Shown here piece by piece: positions 8,224 through 17,057 of a stretch of 64,000 bases of DNA. Every line of letters starts with the position of its first letter. Position 1 is the first letter of the stretch. The stretch comes from an uncultured Bacteroidales bacterium. GTDB lineage: Bacteria > Bacteroidota > Bacteroidia > Bacteroidales > UBA932. The notes under the pieces are model-generated. The model was not told the DNA's origin, ran no database searches, and saw only the letters and a list, made by a program, of their open reading frames with translations. The DNA lies in the NCBI GenBank assembly GCA_944322715.1, contig CALUPT010000008.1:62001-126000 (forward strand). The letters are read 5' to 3'. Both the position numbers and the translations under genes were made by a program.

Positions 8224-8231
8224 TACATTTG
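8224..8231 (+). promoter_or_regulatory. -7 element before the invertase gene
   Basis: TACATTTG matches TAnnTTTG 30 bases before the invertase ATG. No good -33 element is visible at the right distance. Confidence 0.4.
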
Positions 8232-8261
8232 TTGTTGTTTAATTCCATTAAAATTTGAATT

Positions 8262-8869
8262 ATGATTTACGGTTACATTCGTGTCAGCAGTGACAAACAA
8301 ACAGTTGAGAACCAGTGTTTTGAAATCAACAAATTCTGTAACAGAGAAAATATTGTCATTAATGACTGGATAGAAGAAAGTATTAGCGGTACAGAGAATT
8401 ATAGTAAACTACAACTTGGACAATTACTACGAAAAGTCAGTAAAGATGATATTATAATTTGCAGTGAATTGTCTCGTCTTGGCAAAAATCTGTTCATGAT
8501 TATGGAAATCCTAAATATTTGCATGACTAAAGAATGTCGAGTATGGACAATTAAAGACAACTATCGTCTCGGAGAAGACATTCAGAGTAAAGTTCTTGCG
8601 TTTGCTTTTGGCTTATCCGCAGAAATAGAGAGAAATCTCATTAGCCAAAAAACAAAAGAAGCACTTGCGAGGAAAAAGCCGAAGGAGTGACTTTAGGACG
8701 GCCAATAGGCAGAAAATCAGATGAATCAAAATACAAATTGTACCCCAAAAGGAATCTGATAACAGAACTTTTGAAAGAGGGTATATCAAGGCGGAAAATA
8801 GCTAAAATCTGCAAAGTGGACAGGAATACATTATGCCGCTTTATCAATGCTTTTTTGTTGGAAAAATAG
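8262..8869 (+). pseudogene. Serine DNA invertase (Mpi-like), single-base frameshift
   Basis: Family: small serine recombinases that invert promoters or shuffle surface and restriction genes in Bacteroides. The catalytic domain runs 8262-8690: YIRVSSDKQT with the nucleophilic serine, SELSRLGKNLFM with catalytic arginine, and AFGLSAEIERNLISQKTKEA. The DNA-binding domain follows in the +1 frame at 8687-8869 (TLGRPIGRKSDESKY, RRKIAKICKVDRNTLCRFI). One extra A in the A5 run at 8673-8677 would join them as ARKKAEGVTLGRP, the usual family sequence. As given, the protein loses its helix-turn-helix. Options are a real inactivating deletion, a slippage-prone switch, or a sequencing error in the homopolymer. 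Confidence 0.85.
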
Positions 8870-9147
8870 GAGTGATTATGTTGAGACACATAGTCATAAT
8901 TCATCATTTGGGAGCGATGCTTGGGCAATATTGAGCGATGTAGAGCAAAGCATTAAAGCTAATCGAATCCATTGGTGTACCGTTAAAAGAATGGAATATT
9001 GAAATATTCAGAGGTGTATTAACCGGATATAACGATGCATTCATCATTACATCCGAGCAACGCGATGAAATACTTGCGAATTGTATTGATGATACAGAAA
9101 GAAGAAGAACGGCCGAACTTATACGACCATTGGAGGATACCTTATAG
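8870..9147 (+). pseudogene. Type IIG restriction-modification gene, internal/C-terminal fragment
   Basis: Directly after the invertase stop, without any gap, the + strand encodes DYVETHSHNSSFGSDAWAIL then SDVEQSIKA. After a one-base frame change near 8958 it continues IESIGVPLKEWNIEIFRGVL then TGYNDAFIITSEQRDEILAN, ending at LIRP and a TAG at 9145. These are segments of the target-recognition half of Eco57I/TaqI-like fused methyltransferase-nucleases. No methyltransferase motif I or NPPY remains. It abuts a piece of the same gene family in opposite orientation. Confidence 0.7.
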
Positions 9148-9335
9148 TTCTGCCCGTAAAAGGTAAGTTTGAGAAAATCCATCAAATCTCCTTTGATTTT
9201 CTCTTCTGTGTCGATTGTGTCAATCTGCCTGTAAAGTATTTCAAGTTGTTTCTTGAACGCATCAAATGATTATTTGTCGATGCTTACTTGGCGGTAAACC
9301 TTACTCAATGACTTTGCTATTGTCTGTTCCGGCAT
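9141..9335 (-). pseudogene. Type IIG restriction-modification gene, N-terminal fragment with stop
   Basis: On the minus strand, starting at the ATG 9335, the translation MPEQTIAKSLSKVYRQVSID is followed by a TAA (9272-9270) and then SFDAFKKQLEILYRQID and DLMDFLKLTFYGQNYK. That is the typical N-terminus of type IIG (Eco57I-like) enzymes. The frame breaks near 9141, where the oppositely oriented C-terminal fragment begins. The two pieces meet head-on, as if a middle segment had been inverted and deleted. The short stretch 9336-9379 holds nothing I can recognise. Confidence 0.6.
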
Positions 9336-9379
9336 AATACTTATTCCTATGAGTTCTATTATTGATAACGGCTTCTATC

Positions 9380-10552
9380 CTATTCTTCCTGTTCTTCTAA
9401 CCATTCTTGCAGCTTGTTCTGGAGTAGCTTCTTGTCCGGCAAATACAGGGCATATTGCTGGGCATAGATATTGGAATTCTTTGGCAGAGTCAATTCCACC
9501 AACGCATCTTTCTTTTCTTTGCATAGCAGGATGCCGACTGTCGGCTTTTCAAAATCCCGTTTTACATATCGGTCATAATAATTGACATACATCTGCATCT
9601 GACCTAAATCCTGATGCGTGAGTTTGCCTACTTTCAAATCTATCAGGACATAGCATTGCAACAATCGATTATAGAATACAAGATCCACAAAGAAATCATC
9701 CTCATCAAAAGTAAACCGCTTTTGGCGGGCTTCGAATAGAAATCCTTTGCCAAGTTCAAGCAGGAAGTGCTGCATTTTACTGATAATCGCATTCTCAAAT
9801 TTGGTTTCGGAATATGCCACATCAGGTTTAAGTCCGAGAAATTCAAGCGTGAGTGGATTTTTCAGAATGTCGACAGGCTTGTTGATTATATGTCCTTCCC
9901 GAGCCAATCGCATGACTTCGTCTTTATTACGGCTTAGGGCTAACCGTTCATATAAACTTGAACTGTATTGCCGTTGTAGTTGGCGAACACTCCAGTTTTG
10001 CTTCCGTGCTTCAATTTCATAAAAACGACGTTCTTCGTCAGACTCAATGCGCATTAATACAACATAATGTGACCATGAAAGTGTAAAAGGAGATACTTCA
10101 GCCAATTTTCTCGATGATGTTGCAGATTTTTGAATTTGGTCTACAGTGTAGACCGAATCTTCTATAGGCAATGGGGCCGACAGCGTAGACCCAATTTTAT
10201 TGACTGAATATATTTGATAAAATTTCCGACACTTCTTAAGAGTCTCTACAGACCAACCATCACCCAATCGTTCTGTCAATATCTCTGAGACACCTTTTAA
10301 TAGTTGCTTGCCATATTTCGCACGTTCTTCACCCTTTTGTACAACCTCAACAATAATATGCCCAATTTCATATTTGGTAATGACTTCTGCAAGATTGACT
10401 GCCCGAGCAACGTTGGCTCGAGCATCAGTAATCAATTTCTCAATGCGAGTCGCAACATCTGTTATGATGTGGTTATCTATGTGTTGTAATTTATTCACGC
10501 TCTTTATGCTCTTTAGGAATATCTTTACTTGCGAAAGATAATAATAATTCAA
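9380..10552 (-). CDS. PDDEXK nuclease domain protein of YhcG type (DUF1016)
   Basis: 390 residues. The N-terminal half is the helical DUF1016-N region (TDARANVARAVNLAEVITKY, then GWSVETLKKCRKFYQ; LSWSHYVVLMRIES). The C-terminal half is a PDDEXK-like nuclease fold with D in DDFFVDLVFYNRLLQCYVLI followed by DLKVGKL, giving the D...(D/E)xK core. The family is common beside restriction-modification and other defence genes in Bacteroidales, and some members are linked to DNA processing. The gene appears intact, unlike its neighbours, and is visibly AT-richer than the genes after 10.8 kb, consistent with acquisition. Its exact role is unknown. Confidence 0.8.
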   Translation of the reverse strand: MNYYYLSQVKIFLKSIKSVNKLQHIDNHIITDVATRIEKLITDARANVARAVNLAEVITKYEIGHIIVEVVQKGEERAKYGKQLLKGVSEILTERLGDGWSVETLKKCRKFYQIYSVNKIGSTLSAPLPIEDSVYTVDQIQKSATSSRKLAEVSPFTLSWSHYVVLMRIESDEERRFYEIEARKQNWSVRQLQRQYSSSLYERLALSRNKDEVMRLAREGHIINKPVDILKNPLTLEFLGLKPDVAYSETKFENAIISKMQHFLLELGKGFLFEARQKRFTFDEDDFFVDLVFYNRLLQCYVLIDLKVGKLTHQDLGQMQMYVNYYDRYVKRDFEKPTVGILLCKEKKDALVELTLPKNSNIYAQQYALYLPDKKLLQNKLQEWLEEQEE

Positions 10553-10701
10553 ACATTCTGAGATATAATGAAAGATATTTCCTTTATTATTTTAATGTTT
10601 TGCGTTTTAGTACATATTAAAGGAAATAGTTTTGTCTGGCACATGGCATTGATTCAATTACGGCAGAAAAACAAAAACGACTGTTTTTTACCAAAAAGAG
10701 T

Positions 10702-10709
10702 TATATTTG
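10702..10709 (+). promoter_or_regulatory. -7 element of the mmd-met operon
   Basis: TATATTTG matches the Bacteroidota -7 box; a T-rich -33 region (around 10682-10688) lies at about the right distance. The leader to mmdA would be about 80 bases. Confidence 0.5.
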
Positions 10710-10796
10710 CAGAGTTTATGGGTTCCGTAACGGACCCTCCGGAAATCCGTCCGGCAGGACCGGCTTCCGTACAGGATTAATTAAACTACAGATATT

Positions 10797-12359
10797 ATGA
10801 GTATCCAGCAGGAAAAAATCAAAGAGCTCGTAGAGCGCAGGGCAAAGGCGCGTATGGGCGGCGGTCAGAAAAGGATCGATGCCCAGCACCAGAAAGGGAA
10901 ATATACGGCGAGGGAAAGGATTGCAATGCTCCTCGACGAAGGAAGTTTCGAGGAGTACGACATGTTCGTCCAGCACCGCTGCACCAATTTCGGGATGGAC
11001 AAGACCCATTATGACGGGGATGGAGTCGTGACAGGACACGGTACCATCGACGGCAGGTCAGTCTATATCTTCGCCCAGGACTTCACAGTATCCGGAGGTT
11101 CGCTTTCAGAGACAATGGCCCAGAAGATCTGCAAGGTGATGGATATGGCAATGAAGAACGGCGCCCCTTGCATCGGGCTCAACGACTCCGGCGGAGCACG
11201 TATCCAGGAAGGCATCTGCGCCCTTGCCGGTTTCGGAGAGATTTTCCAGAGAAACATAATGTCATCCGGAGTGATACCGCAGATTTCCGGTATCTTCGGT
11301 CCTTGCGCGGGAGGTGCAGTGTACTCCCCTGCCCTCACGGACTTCAACATCATGGTGAAGAACACTTCATACATGTTCCTCACCGGTCCGGGCGTGGTGA
11401 AGACCGTCACGGGTGAAGTCGTAAGCCAGGAGGATCTCGGGGGCGCGAGCGTGCATTCCACCAAGAGCGGCGTTGCGCATTTCGCAGCCGACACCGAGGA
11501 GGAAGGCCTGCAGATCATCAAGGACATCCTCAGCTTCATTCCGCAGAACAACATGGAGGAGGCTCCTGTCGTTCCGACGAATGACCCTGTCAGTCGCGTG
11601 GATGACATGCTCAATGAAATCATTCCAGACAATCCGAACAAGCCTTACGACATGTACCAGGTCATCGGCAGCATAGTCGATGATGGCAGGTTCCTGGAAA
11701 TCCACAAGAACTACGCGAAGAACATCATCATCGGTTTCGCCCACATGAACGGCCGGTCTGTCGGAATCGTAGCCAACCAGCCGAAGATCCTTGCCGGAGT
11801 GCTCGACATCAACGCATCCCGCAAGGCCGCAAGGTTCGTGAGGTTCTGCGATGCATTCAACATTCCGCTCGTGACACTCGTGGATGTTCCCGGATTCCTC
11901 TGCGGCACACAGCAGGAATACGGCGGAATCATAGTACACGGAGCGAAACTTCTCTATGCATACGGAGAGGCTACCGTACCTAAGGTGACGGTAACTCTCA
12001 GGAAGTCCTACGGCGGATCCCACATCGTGATGAGCTGCAAGCAGCTGCGCGGTGACATCAACTACGCATGGCCATCGGCCAACATCGCCGTGATGGGTGC
12101 GGAGGGCGCAGTCGAGGTCCTCTATTCAAAGGAAATCAAGGCTATCGAGGATCCTGAAGAAAAGAAGCGCGTGGCAGAGGAAAAGAAGACAGAGTACAAC
12201 GACCTCTTCTGCAACCCTTACCAGGCGGCCAAATACGGATACATCGATGATGTGATCGAACCTCGCAACACCCGTTTCCGCGTAATCCGGGCTTTGGAGC
12301 AGCTTGCAGGGAAAAAGGTGGTCAACCCTGCCAAGAAACACGACAACCTTCCTCTGTAG
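10797..12359 (+). CDS. mmdA: Methylmalonyl-CoA decarboxylase/carboxyltransferase subunit
   Basis: 520 residues, a normal length. The protein belongs to the carboxyltransferase (propionyl-CoA carboxylase beta/MmdA) family, with two crotonase-like halves. Oxyanion-hole segments are visible: [11 protein letters not shown] with [16 protein letters not shown] in the N-half, and [20 protein letters not shown] with [10 protein letters not shown] in the C-half. It moves the carboxyl group of (S)-methylmalonyl-CoA to biotin on MmdC, producing propionyl-CoA in the succinate-propionate pathway. Genes for a small partner (12379) and the biotin carrier (12644) follow, but no biotin carboxylase, which favours a decarboxylase over a propionyl-CoA carboxylase. 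The membrane beta subunit MmdB is not in this window. Confidence 0.88.
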   Translation: MSIQQEKIKELVERRAKARMGGGQKRIDAQHQKGKYTARERIAMLLDEGSFEEYDMFVQHRCTNFGMDKTHYDGDGVVTGHGTIDGRSVYIFAQDFTVSGGSLSETMAQKICKVMDMAMKNGAPCIGLNDSGGARIQEGICALAGFGEIFQRNIMSSGVIPQISGIFGPCAGGAVYSPALTDFNIMVKNTSYMFLTGPGVVKTVTGEVVSQEDLGGASVHSTKSGVAHFAADTEEEGLQIIKDILSFIPQNNMEEAPVVPTNDPVSRVDDMLNEIIPDNPNKPYDMYQVIGSIVDDGRFLEIHKNYAKNIIIGFAHMNGRSVGIVANQPKILAGVLDINASRKAARFVRFCDAFNIPLVTLVDVPGFLCGTQQEYGGIIVHGAKLLYAYGEATVPKVTVTLRKSYGGSHIVMSCKQLRGDINYAWPSANIAVMGAEGAVEVLYSKEIKAIEDPEEKKRVAEEKKTEYNDLFCNPYQAAKYGYIDDVIEPRNTRFRVIRALEQLAGKKVVNPAKKHDNLPL

Positions 12360-12378
12360 TCATCTAAAACTGAAGATC

Positions 12379-12597
12379 ATGAACGAGATATCATCAGAAA
12401 AGGCATTCGAGATAGCGGCCCGGCTCGATGACTCCATAGGCGGCGAGATCTGCGCGGCTATCGCCATGGCCCTGGACAAATGCATGGCGGATGAGGTGCA
12501 CGACAACGAAAGTTTCGTGGTGACCATCAAGCCCAAATCCACGCCGTGGAATTCCCGCTATGCGACCCTGCGCCAGCTTCCGGAACGGAAGAAATGA
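12379..12597 (+). CDS. Small OadG/MmdD-like protein lacking a membrane helix
   Basis: 72 residues from MNEISSEKAF. The segment GGEICAAIAMALDKCMADE followed by FVVTIKPKSTPWNSRYATLR resembles the cytoplasmic tail of OadG/MmdD subunits (EIxAAIAxAL ... SPWxxxxR), but there is no N-terminal transmembrane helix of the kind OadG has. It lies between mmdA and mmdC, 19 bp after the former. It may stabilise the decarboxylase; that is inference from position and weak similarity. Confidence 0.6.
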   Translation: MNEISSEKAFEIAARLDDSIGGEICAAIAMALDKCMADEVHDNESFVVTIKPKSTPWNSRYATLRQLPERKK

Positions 12598-12643
12598 CCG
12601 GCTGCAAATATTAATTCACCGTACAGACTAAAATCGTAAAATA

Positions 12644-13141
12644 ATGAAACAGTATAATTTCAAGATCAACGGAAACGAATACAACGTGACCATCAATTCA
12701 GTGGACGGAAATATCGCTGATGTGACCGTGGTCGCTTCATACAAGGTAGAACTCGGAACCGGGATGGCTCCTATTTCAGTACAGTCGGCTCCGGCACAGC
12801 AGGCCGCAGTCCAGGCTCCTGTACAGGCGGCTCCTGCAGCTGCTCCGGCACCTGCACCTCAGGCAGTTCCGGCTGCTGCTCCTGCACCTCAGACCGCCCC
12901 GGCCGCTGCACCGGCTGCATCCGGCGCAGGAAAGTCTGTCACCGCACCTCTTCCGGGCAACATCGTGGGAATCTCCGTAAAAGTCGGGGATACCGTAAAG
13001 GCAGGCCAGCAGGTTGCTGTTCTTGAGGCAATGAAAATGGAGAATACCATCGAGTCTCCGGTTGCCGGCACAGTGACTGCAGTCCACGTAAACGTAGGCG
13101 ACTCAGTCCCTGCCGATGCCCCTATCGTCACCATCGGGTAA
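12644..13141 (+). CDS. mmdC: Biotin carboxyl carrier subunit of methylmalonyl-CoA decarboxylase
   Basis: 165 residues. A short N-terminal domain (about 1-45) is followed by an alanine/proline/glutamine-rich flexible linker (about 46-95) and a C-terminal biotinyl domain whose acceptor lysine lies in VLEAMKMENTIESPVAG (about residue 130). The swinging biotin carries CO2 between the carboxyltransferase and the membrane decarboxylase. The layout is that of MmdC/OadA-tail carriers. metH begins 16 bp after its stop. Confidence 0.9.
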   Translation: MKQYNFKINGNEYNVTINSVDGNIADVTVVASYKVELGTGMAPISVQSAPAQQAAVQAPVQAAPAAAPAPAPQAVPAAAPAPQTAPAAAPAASGAGKSVTAPLPGNIVGISVKVGDTVKAGQQVAVLEAMKMENTIESPVAGTVTAVHVNVGDSVPADAPIVTIG

Positions 13142-13157
13142 CCGTCTCTGCCAATCT

Positions 13158-16100
13158 ATGTTTTCCGGAAAGGACATATTGATTCTGGACGGGGCAATGG
13201 GGACCATGATCCAGAGATACGGTCTGTCGGAGGAAGATTTCCACGGCAGACCTTTCTCTGATATTCCACACGGACTTGCCGGAAACAACGAATGCCTCAA
13301 CCTCACCCGTCCAGACATAATAGAGGATATTCACCGGCAGTACATCGAGGCCGGAGCGAACATTATCGAAACCAACACCTTCAGCGCAAACTCCATTTCG
13401 CAGCAGGAATACGGCTGCGGCAGCCTTGCAGGCATGATGGCTCTCGAAGGGGCAAGGATTGCCAGACGCGCTGCGGACAGGGCAACGGCCGAAACCGGGA
13501 GACGGATACTGGTGGCCGGCAGCATTGGCCCGACATCCAAATCGCTTTCCCTTGCATCCGACCTGTCGGATCCGGCATACAGGCAATACGGCTTCGATGA
13601 TATGGCAGCCGCATACGGAGAACAGGCCCGGGCGCTGATAGAAGGAGGAGCAGACATTATCCAGATAGAGACCTGCTTCGATGCCCTGAATGTCAAGGCC
13701 GCCCTGTATGCCATCTCCCGGCTGGACAGGGAAGGCATACATCCGCATACCGGAGGGAAAGACAGCGGGCCGTCCGCATTCAGGATACCTGTCATTGTAT
13801 CCGTATCGGTTTCGGACAGGAGCGGAAGGACCCTGACCGGACAGACGATCGGAGCATTCTACACTGCCATATCGCACTATCCGCTCACGGCGTTCGGTCT
13901 CAACTGCTCTCTCGGAGCCGCAGGCCTCACCCCTCTCGTCAGGGATGTCTCCCACATGGCCGGATGCCCGGTCATCTGCTATCCAAATGCCGGCCTGCCG
14001 AACGAAATGGGAGGCTATGACCAGACTCCGTCTGAAATGGCGGAAGAGATCAGACAAATGGCGGAAGAGGGGCTCATAGATATAGTCGGAGGCTGCTGCG
14101 GAAGCACTCCGGAACATATCAGGGCGATTGCCGCGGCAGTAAGGGGGATTCCTGCCAGAAGGTCATTGCAAGCCACAGGCATGACGGAAACGGGAAGGCC
14201 GGCCGGCGGATTGACGGTCAGCGGACTCGAACCTGTCCGGATAGACCTTGAGACGAGCAATTTCACCAATATAGGTGAAAGGACGAATGTCGCCGGCTCC
14301 AGGAAATTCGCCCGGCTCATTGCTGCCGGAGACTACGCGGCCGCGCTGCAGATCGCCGCTGACCAGATCGAAAACGGGGCATCCGTCATAGACATCAACA
14401 TGGATGATGCAATGCTGGACAGCACCCGGGAAATGGAACGCTTCTGCCGCCACATATCCAATGATCCTGCAGCCGCAAAAGCGGCCCTGATGATAGATTC
14501 CTCCCACTGGGAAACGATACTTGCCGGGCTGAAAAATTCGCAGGGAAAATGCATCGTCAATTCCATCAGCCTCAAGGAAGGGGAAAAGTCTTTCATAGAC
14601 AAGGCCCTTGCCATACGCAGCCTTGGGGCGGCGATGGTCGTAATGGCATTCGATGAAAAGGGCCAGGCTACAACTTTCGAAAGGAAAATCGAAATATGCT
14701 CCAGGGCGTACGGACTGCTCACCCATGCTGGCATTCCTCCGCAGGAGATAATTTTCGATGCGAATGTCCTGTCTGTCGGTACGGGTATAGAGGAACACGC
14801 CAGATACGGCATCGACTTCATAGAAGCAGTCCGGTGGATACACCGGAACCTTCCCGGAGCAAAGACTTCCGGAGGGATATCCAACCTGTCTTTCGCATTC
14901 AGAGGCAACAACGAGGTCCGCGAGGCAATGCATTCCGTATTCCTTTACCATGCTGTCCGGGCAGGGCTGGATATGGCAATCGTCAATCCGGGCATGCTGC
15001 AGGTCTACGACCGGATAGAACCGGAAATGCTCGAATGCGTGGAGGATGTGATATTCGACCGTAATCCGGATGCCACGGAGAGACTTATAGCAAAGGCACG
15101 GAAAGTCCTGGCAGAGAAAGAAACGGCAAAAGCCGCAGCGATGACAGGACCGGCAAATCCGGCCGGAATCCAGGCCGGCGGGCATGACGGCGAACCGGCA
15201 TCCGTAGAAGAAAGGCTGTGCGACGCCCTGCTCAAGGGAAAGTCTGCGGATATAGGGAAAGAAATAGAGGAAGCCCTGAAGAAATATGACGGGAACGCGG
15301 TATCCATTATCGAGGGCCCGCTTATGGAGGGCATGAAAAAGGTAGGGGAACTTTTCGGAAACGGGAAAATGTTCCTTCCGCAGGTAGTGAAATCCGCCAA
15401 GGTGATGAGGGATGCAGTGGCGATACTCGAGCCGTACATGCCGGGGCACAAGACCGGAGAAAAGTCTGATGCGGTGCCCGATACCTCAAACGGAGACAGG
15501 CCGGCGGAGAGAAACGCATCCGGCCCCAGAATCGTACTTGCCACAGTCAAGGGCGATGTACACGACATAGGCAAGAACATCACCGGCATCGTACTTACCT
15601 GCAACGGATTCAACGTCATTGACCTGGGTGTCATGGTGGACCGCGAGACCATTCTCGAGGCGGCGGAAAGGGAAAAGGCCGACATAATCGCCGTAAGCGG
15701 ACTTATAACCCCATCCCTTTTCCAAATGGAAGAACTCTGCAGGGAAATGACGCGCAGAGGGCTTGACACTCCCCTTTTCATAGGAGGGGCGACCACGTCC
15801 GCACTGCACACTGCCGTAAAGCTCGCGCCTTTGTACCAGCATGTGTTCTACGGGGCGGATGCATCGGCAAGTGCCGTCATGGCAAAACGCTGCATGATCG
15901 ACAGGCGGACATTCGAAAAGGAAGAACATGACGCACAGGCCAGATTGAGGGAACTGTATCACGGCAAGGGGAAATCAGGAGGCAATGCTGACCGGCAGAC
16001 CGGAGGCTCCGCACCGGAGGGGGCTGCCGGCTCCGTTTCAGGCACGGCTCCGGACCGGATTTTCACGATGGACTCGTATATGGACTGCCGGACAGCCGGA

Positions 16101-17039
16101 TTCCAGGACATCCCCGCTATGGAGATACCGGTAAAGGATGTCGTGGAATATTTCGACTGGAGAATGTTCCTCACCGTCTTCGGCATCAGATACGGCGGGC
16201 CGGTCCCTGACAATGAAGAGATAAGACAGCTGAAAGCCGACGGGCAGGCTGTCATCGACAGCATTCTGGCAGCAGAATCCGGATACCGGACGGAAGCATC
16301 CGGTGAACCGGCAGGCCCGGTACCGCATGACGGGAACTGTAGCGCAAATCCCGCGGAAACCTGCCGTATAATGATAGCAGCCGGATTTTTCGATGCCTTC
16401 TCCAAGGACGGCTGCATCTGTTTCGACGGACACTGTCTGCCGATGTTCAGAAAGGAATCCGCTACCGGCAACGCAGGTCCCCTCTCGCTCTGCGACTTCG
16501 TACCTCCGGAAAGTTCCGGCAGGAAAGGCTGTTTCGGGATGTTCGCGATATCCGTGCATGAAACCGGGCCACAATGCAATTGTAACGGCACCGACTACCC
16601 GCAGCTTGTCCGCCGGGCCGTCCGGCTGACACTCGCTGAAGCCGCATCCGCATGGCTTGACCGCTATCTGGAAGCACGGATAGCCGGAAATGAGAGTTCA
16701 CGGAATGATTTGCCGGCCGGAAACGGGAAAACCGGAAGGGAAACGGACAAGCGCATAAAGATTGTCAAGCCTGCCGCAGGATATGCCAGCTGTCCGGACC
16801 ATACTCTGAAAAAGGATATACTGGATCTTCTTCCGGACGGGGACCGGCTCGGGATACGGCTGACTGAAAGCTGTGCCATGGTACCGGATGCATCCATCTG
16901 CGGATTCATATTCGCCCATCCTCAGGCTACATACCCTGAAATCAGGAGGATCAGCAGGGAACAGTACGAAGCATACGCCCGCAAACGCGGCATGGATGCA
17001 CAGACGGCCCGCCGGTTCCTTTCCCATCTCCTCGACTGA
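13158..17039 (+). CDS. metH: Cobalamin-dependent methionine synthase
   Basis: 1293 residues from MFSGKDILILDGAMG; the ATG at 13116 overlaps mmdC and is unlikely. Modules in order: homocysteine-binding barrel (GLNCSLGA and GGCCGSTPEHI supply the three zinc cysteines), pterin-binding barrel (NIGERTNVAGSRKF, MIDSSHWE), B12 cap and Rossmann domain with DVHDIGKNITG (the cobalt-ligating His is residue 802) and GGATTSALHTAV, and the SAM-dependent activation domain (RLTESCAMVPDASICGFIFA). It transfers methyl from 5-methyl-THF to homocysteine. It is somewhat longer than the usual ~1230 residues because of Gly/Ala/Pro-rich inserts between domains, for example around residues 935-975. No cobalamin riboswitch is evident in front. 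metF follows after 18 bp. Confidence 0.97.
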   Translation: MFSGKDILILDGAMGTMIQRYGLSEEDFHGRPFSDIPHGLAGNNECLNLTRPDIIEDIHRQYIEAGANIIETNTFSANSISQQEYGCGSLAGMMALEGARIARRAADRATAETGRRILVAGSIGPTSKSLSLASDLSDPAYRQYGFDDMAAAYGEQARALIEGGADIIQIETCFDALNVKAALYAISRLDREGIHPHTGGKDSGPSAFRIPVIVSVSVSDRSGRTLTGQTIGAFYTAISHYPLTAFGLNCSLGAAGLTPLVRDVSHMAGCPVICYPNAGLPNEMGGYDQTPSEMAEEIRQMAEEGLIDIVGGCCGSTPEHIRAIAAAVRGIPARRSLQATGMTETGRPAGGLTVSGLEPVRIDLETSNFTNIGERTNVAGSRKFARLIAAGDYAAALQIAADQIENGASVIDINMDDAMLDSTREMERFCRHISNDPAAAKAALMIDSSHWETILAGLKNSQGKCIVNSISLKEGEKSFIDKALAIRSLGAAMVVMAFDEKGQATTFERKIEICSRAYGLLTHAGIPPQEIIFDANVLSVGTGIEEHARYGIDFIEAVRWIHRNLPGAKTSGGISNLSFAFRGNNEVREAMHSVFLYHAVRAGLDMAIVNPGMLQVYDRIEPEMLECVEDVIFDRNPDATERLIAKARKVLAEKETAKAAAMTGPANPAGIQAGGHDGEPASVEERLCDALLKGKSADIGKEIEEALKKYDGNAVSIIEGPLMEGMKKVGELFGNGKMFLPQVVKSAKVMRDAVAILEPYMPGHKTGEKSDAVPDTSNGDRPAERNASGPRIVLATVKGDVHDIGKNITGIVLTCNGFNVIDLGVMVDRETILEAAEREKADIIAVSGLITPSLFQMEELCREMTRRGLDTPLFIGGATTSALHTAVKLAPLYQHVFYGADASASAVMAKRCMIDRRTFEKEEHDAQARLRELYHGKGKSGGNADRQTGGSAPEGAAGSVSGTAPDRIFTMDSYMDCRTAGFQDIPAMEIPVKDVVEYFDWRMFLTVFGIRYGGPVPDNEEIRQLKADGQAVIDSILAAESGYRTEASGEPAGPVPHDGNCSANPAETCRIMIAAGFFDAFSKDGCICFDGHCLPMFRKESATGNAGPLSLCDFVPPESSGRKGCFGMFAISVHETGPQCNCNGTDYPQLVRRAVRLTLAEAASAWLDRYLEARIAGNESSRNDLPAGNGKTGRETDKRIKIVKPAAGYASCPDHTLKKDILDLLPDGDRLGIRLTESCAMVPDASICGFIFAHPQATYPEIRRISREQYEAYARKRGMDAQTARRFLSHLLD

Positions 17040-17057
17040 CATGAAAAACGCAATACT

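Noticed and set aside
10568..10780. 70-codon open frame before mmdA
   Set aside because: Overlaps the promoter, AT-rich start with no family resemblance; its end reads through the leader.
13000..13157. Cobalamin riboswitch before metH
   Set aside because: The gap to mmdC is only 16 bp and nothing resembling the B12-box was seen nearby.
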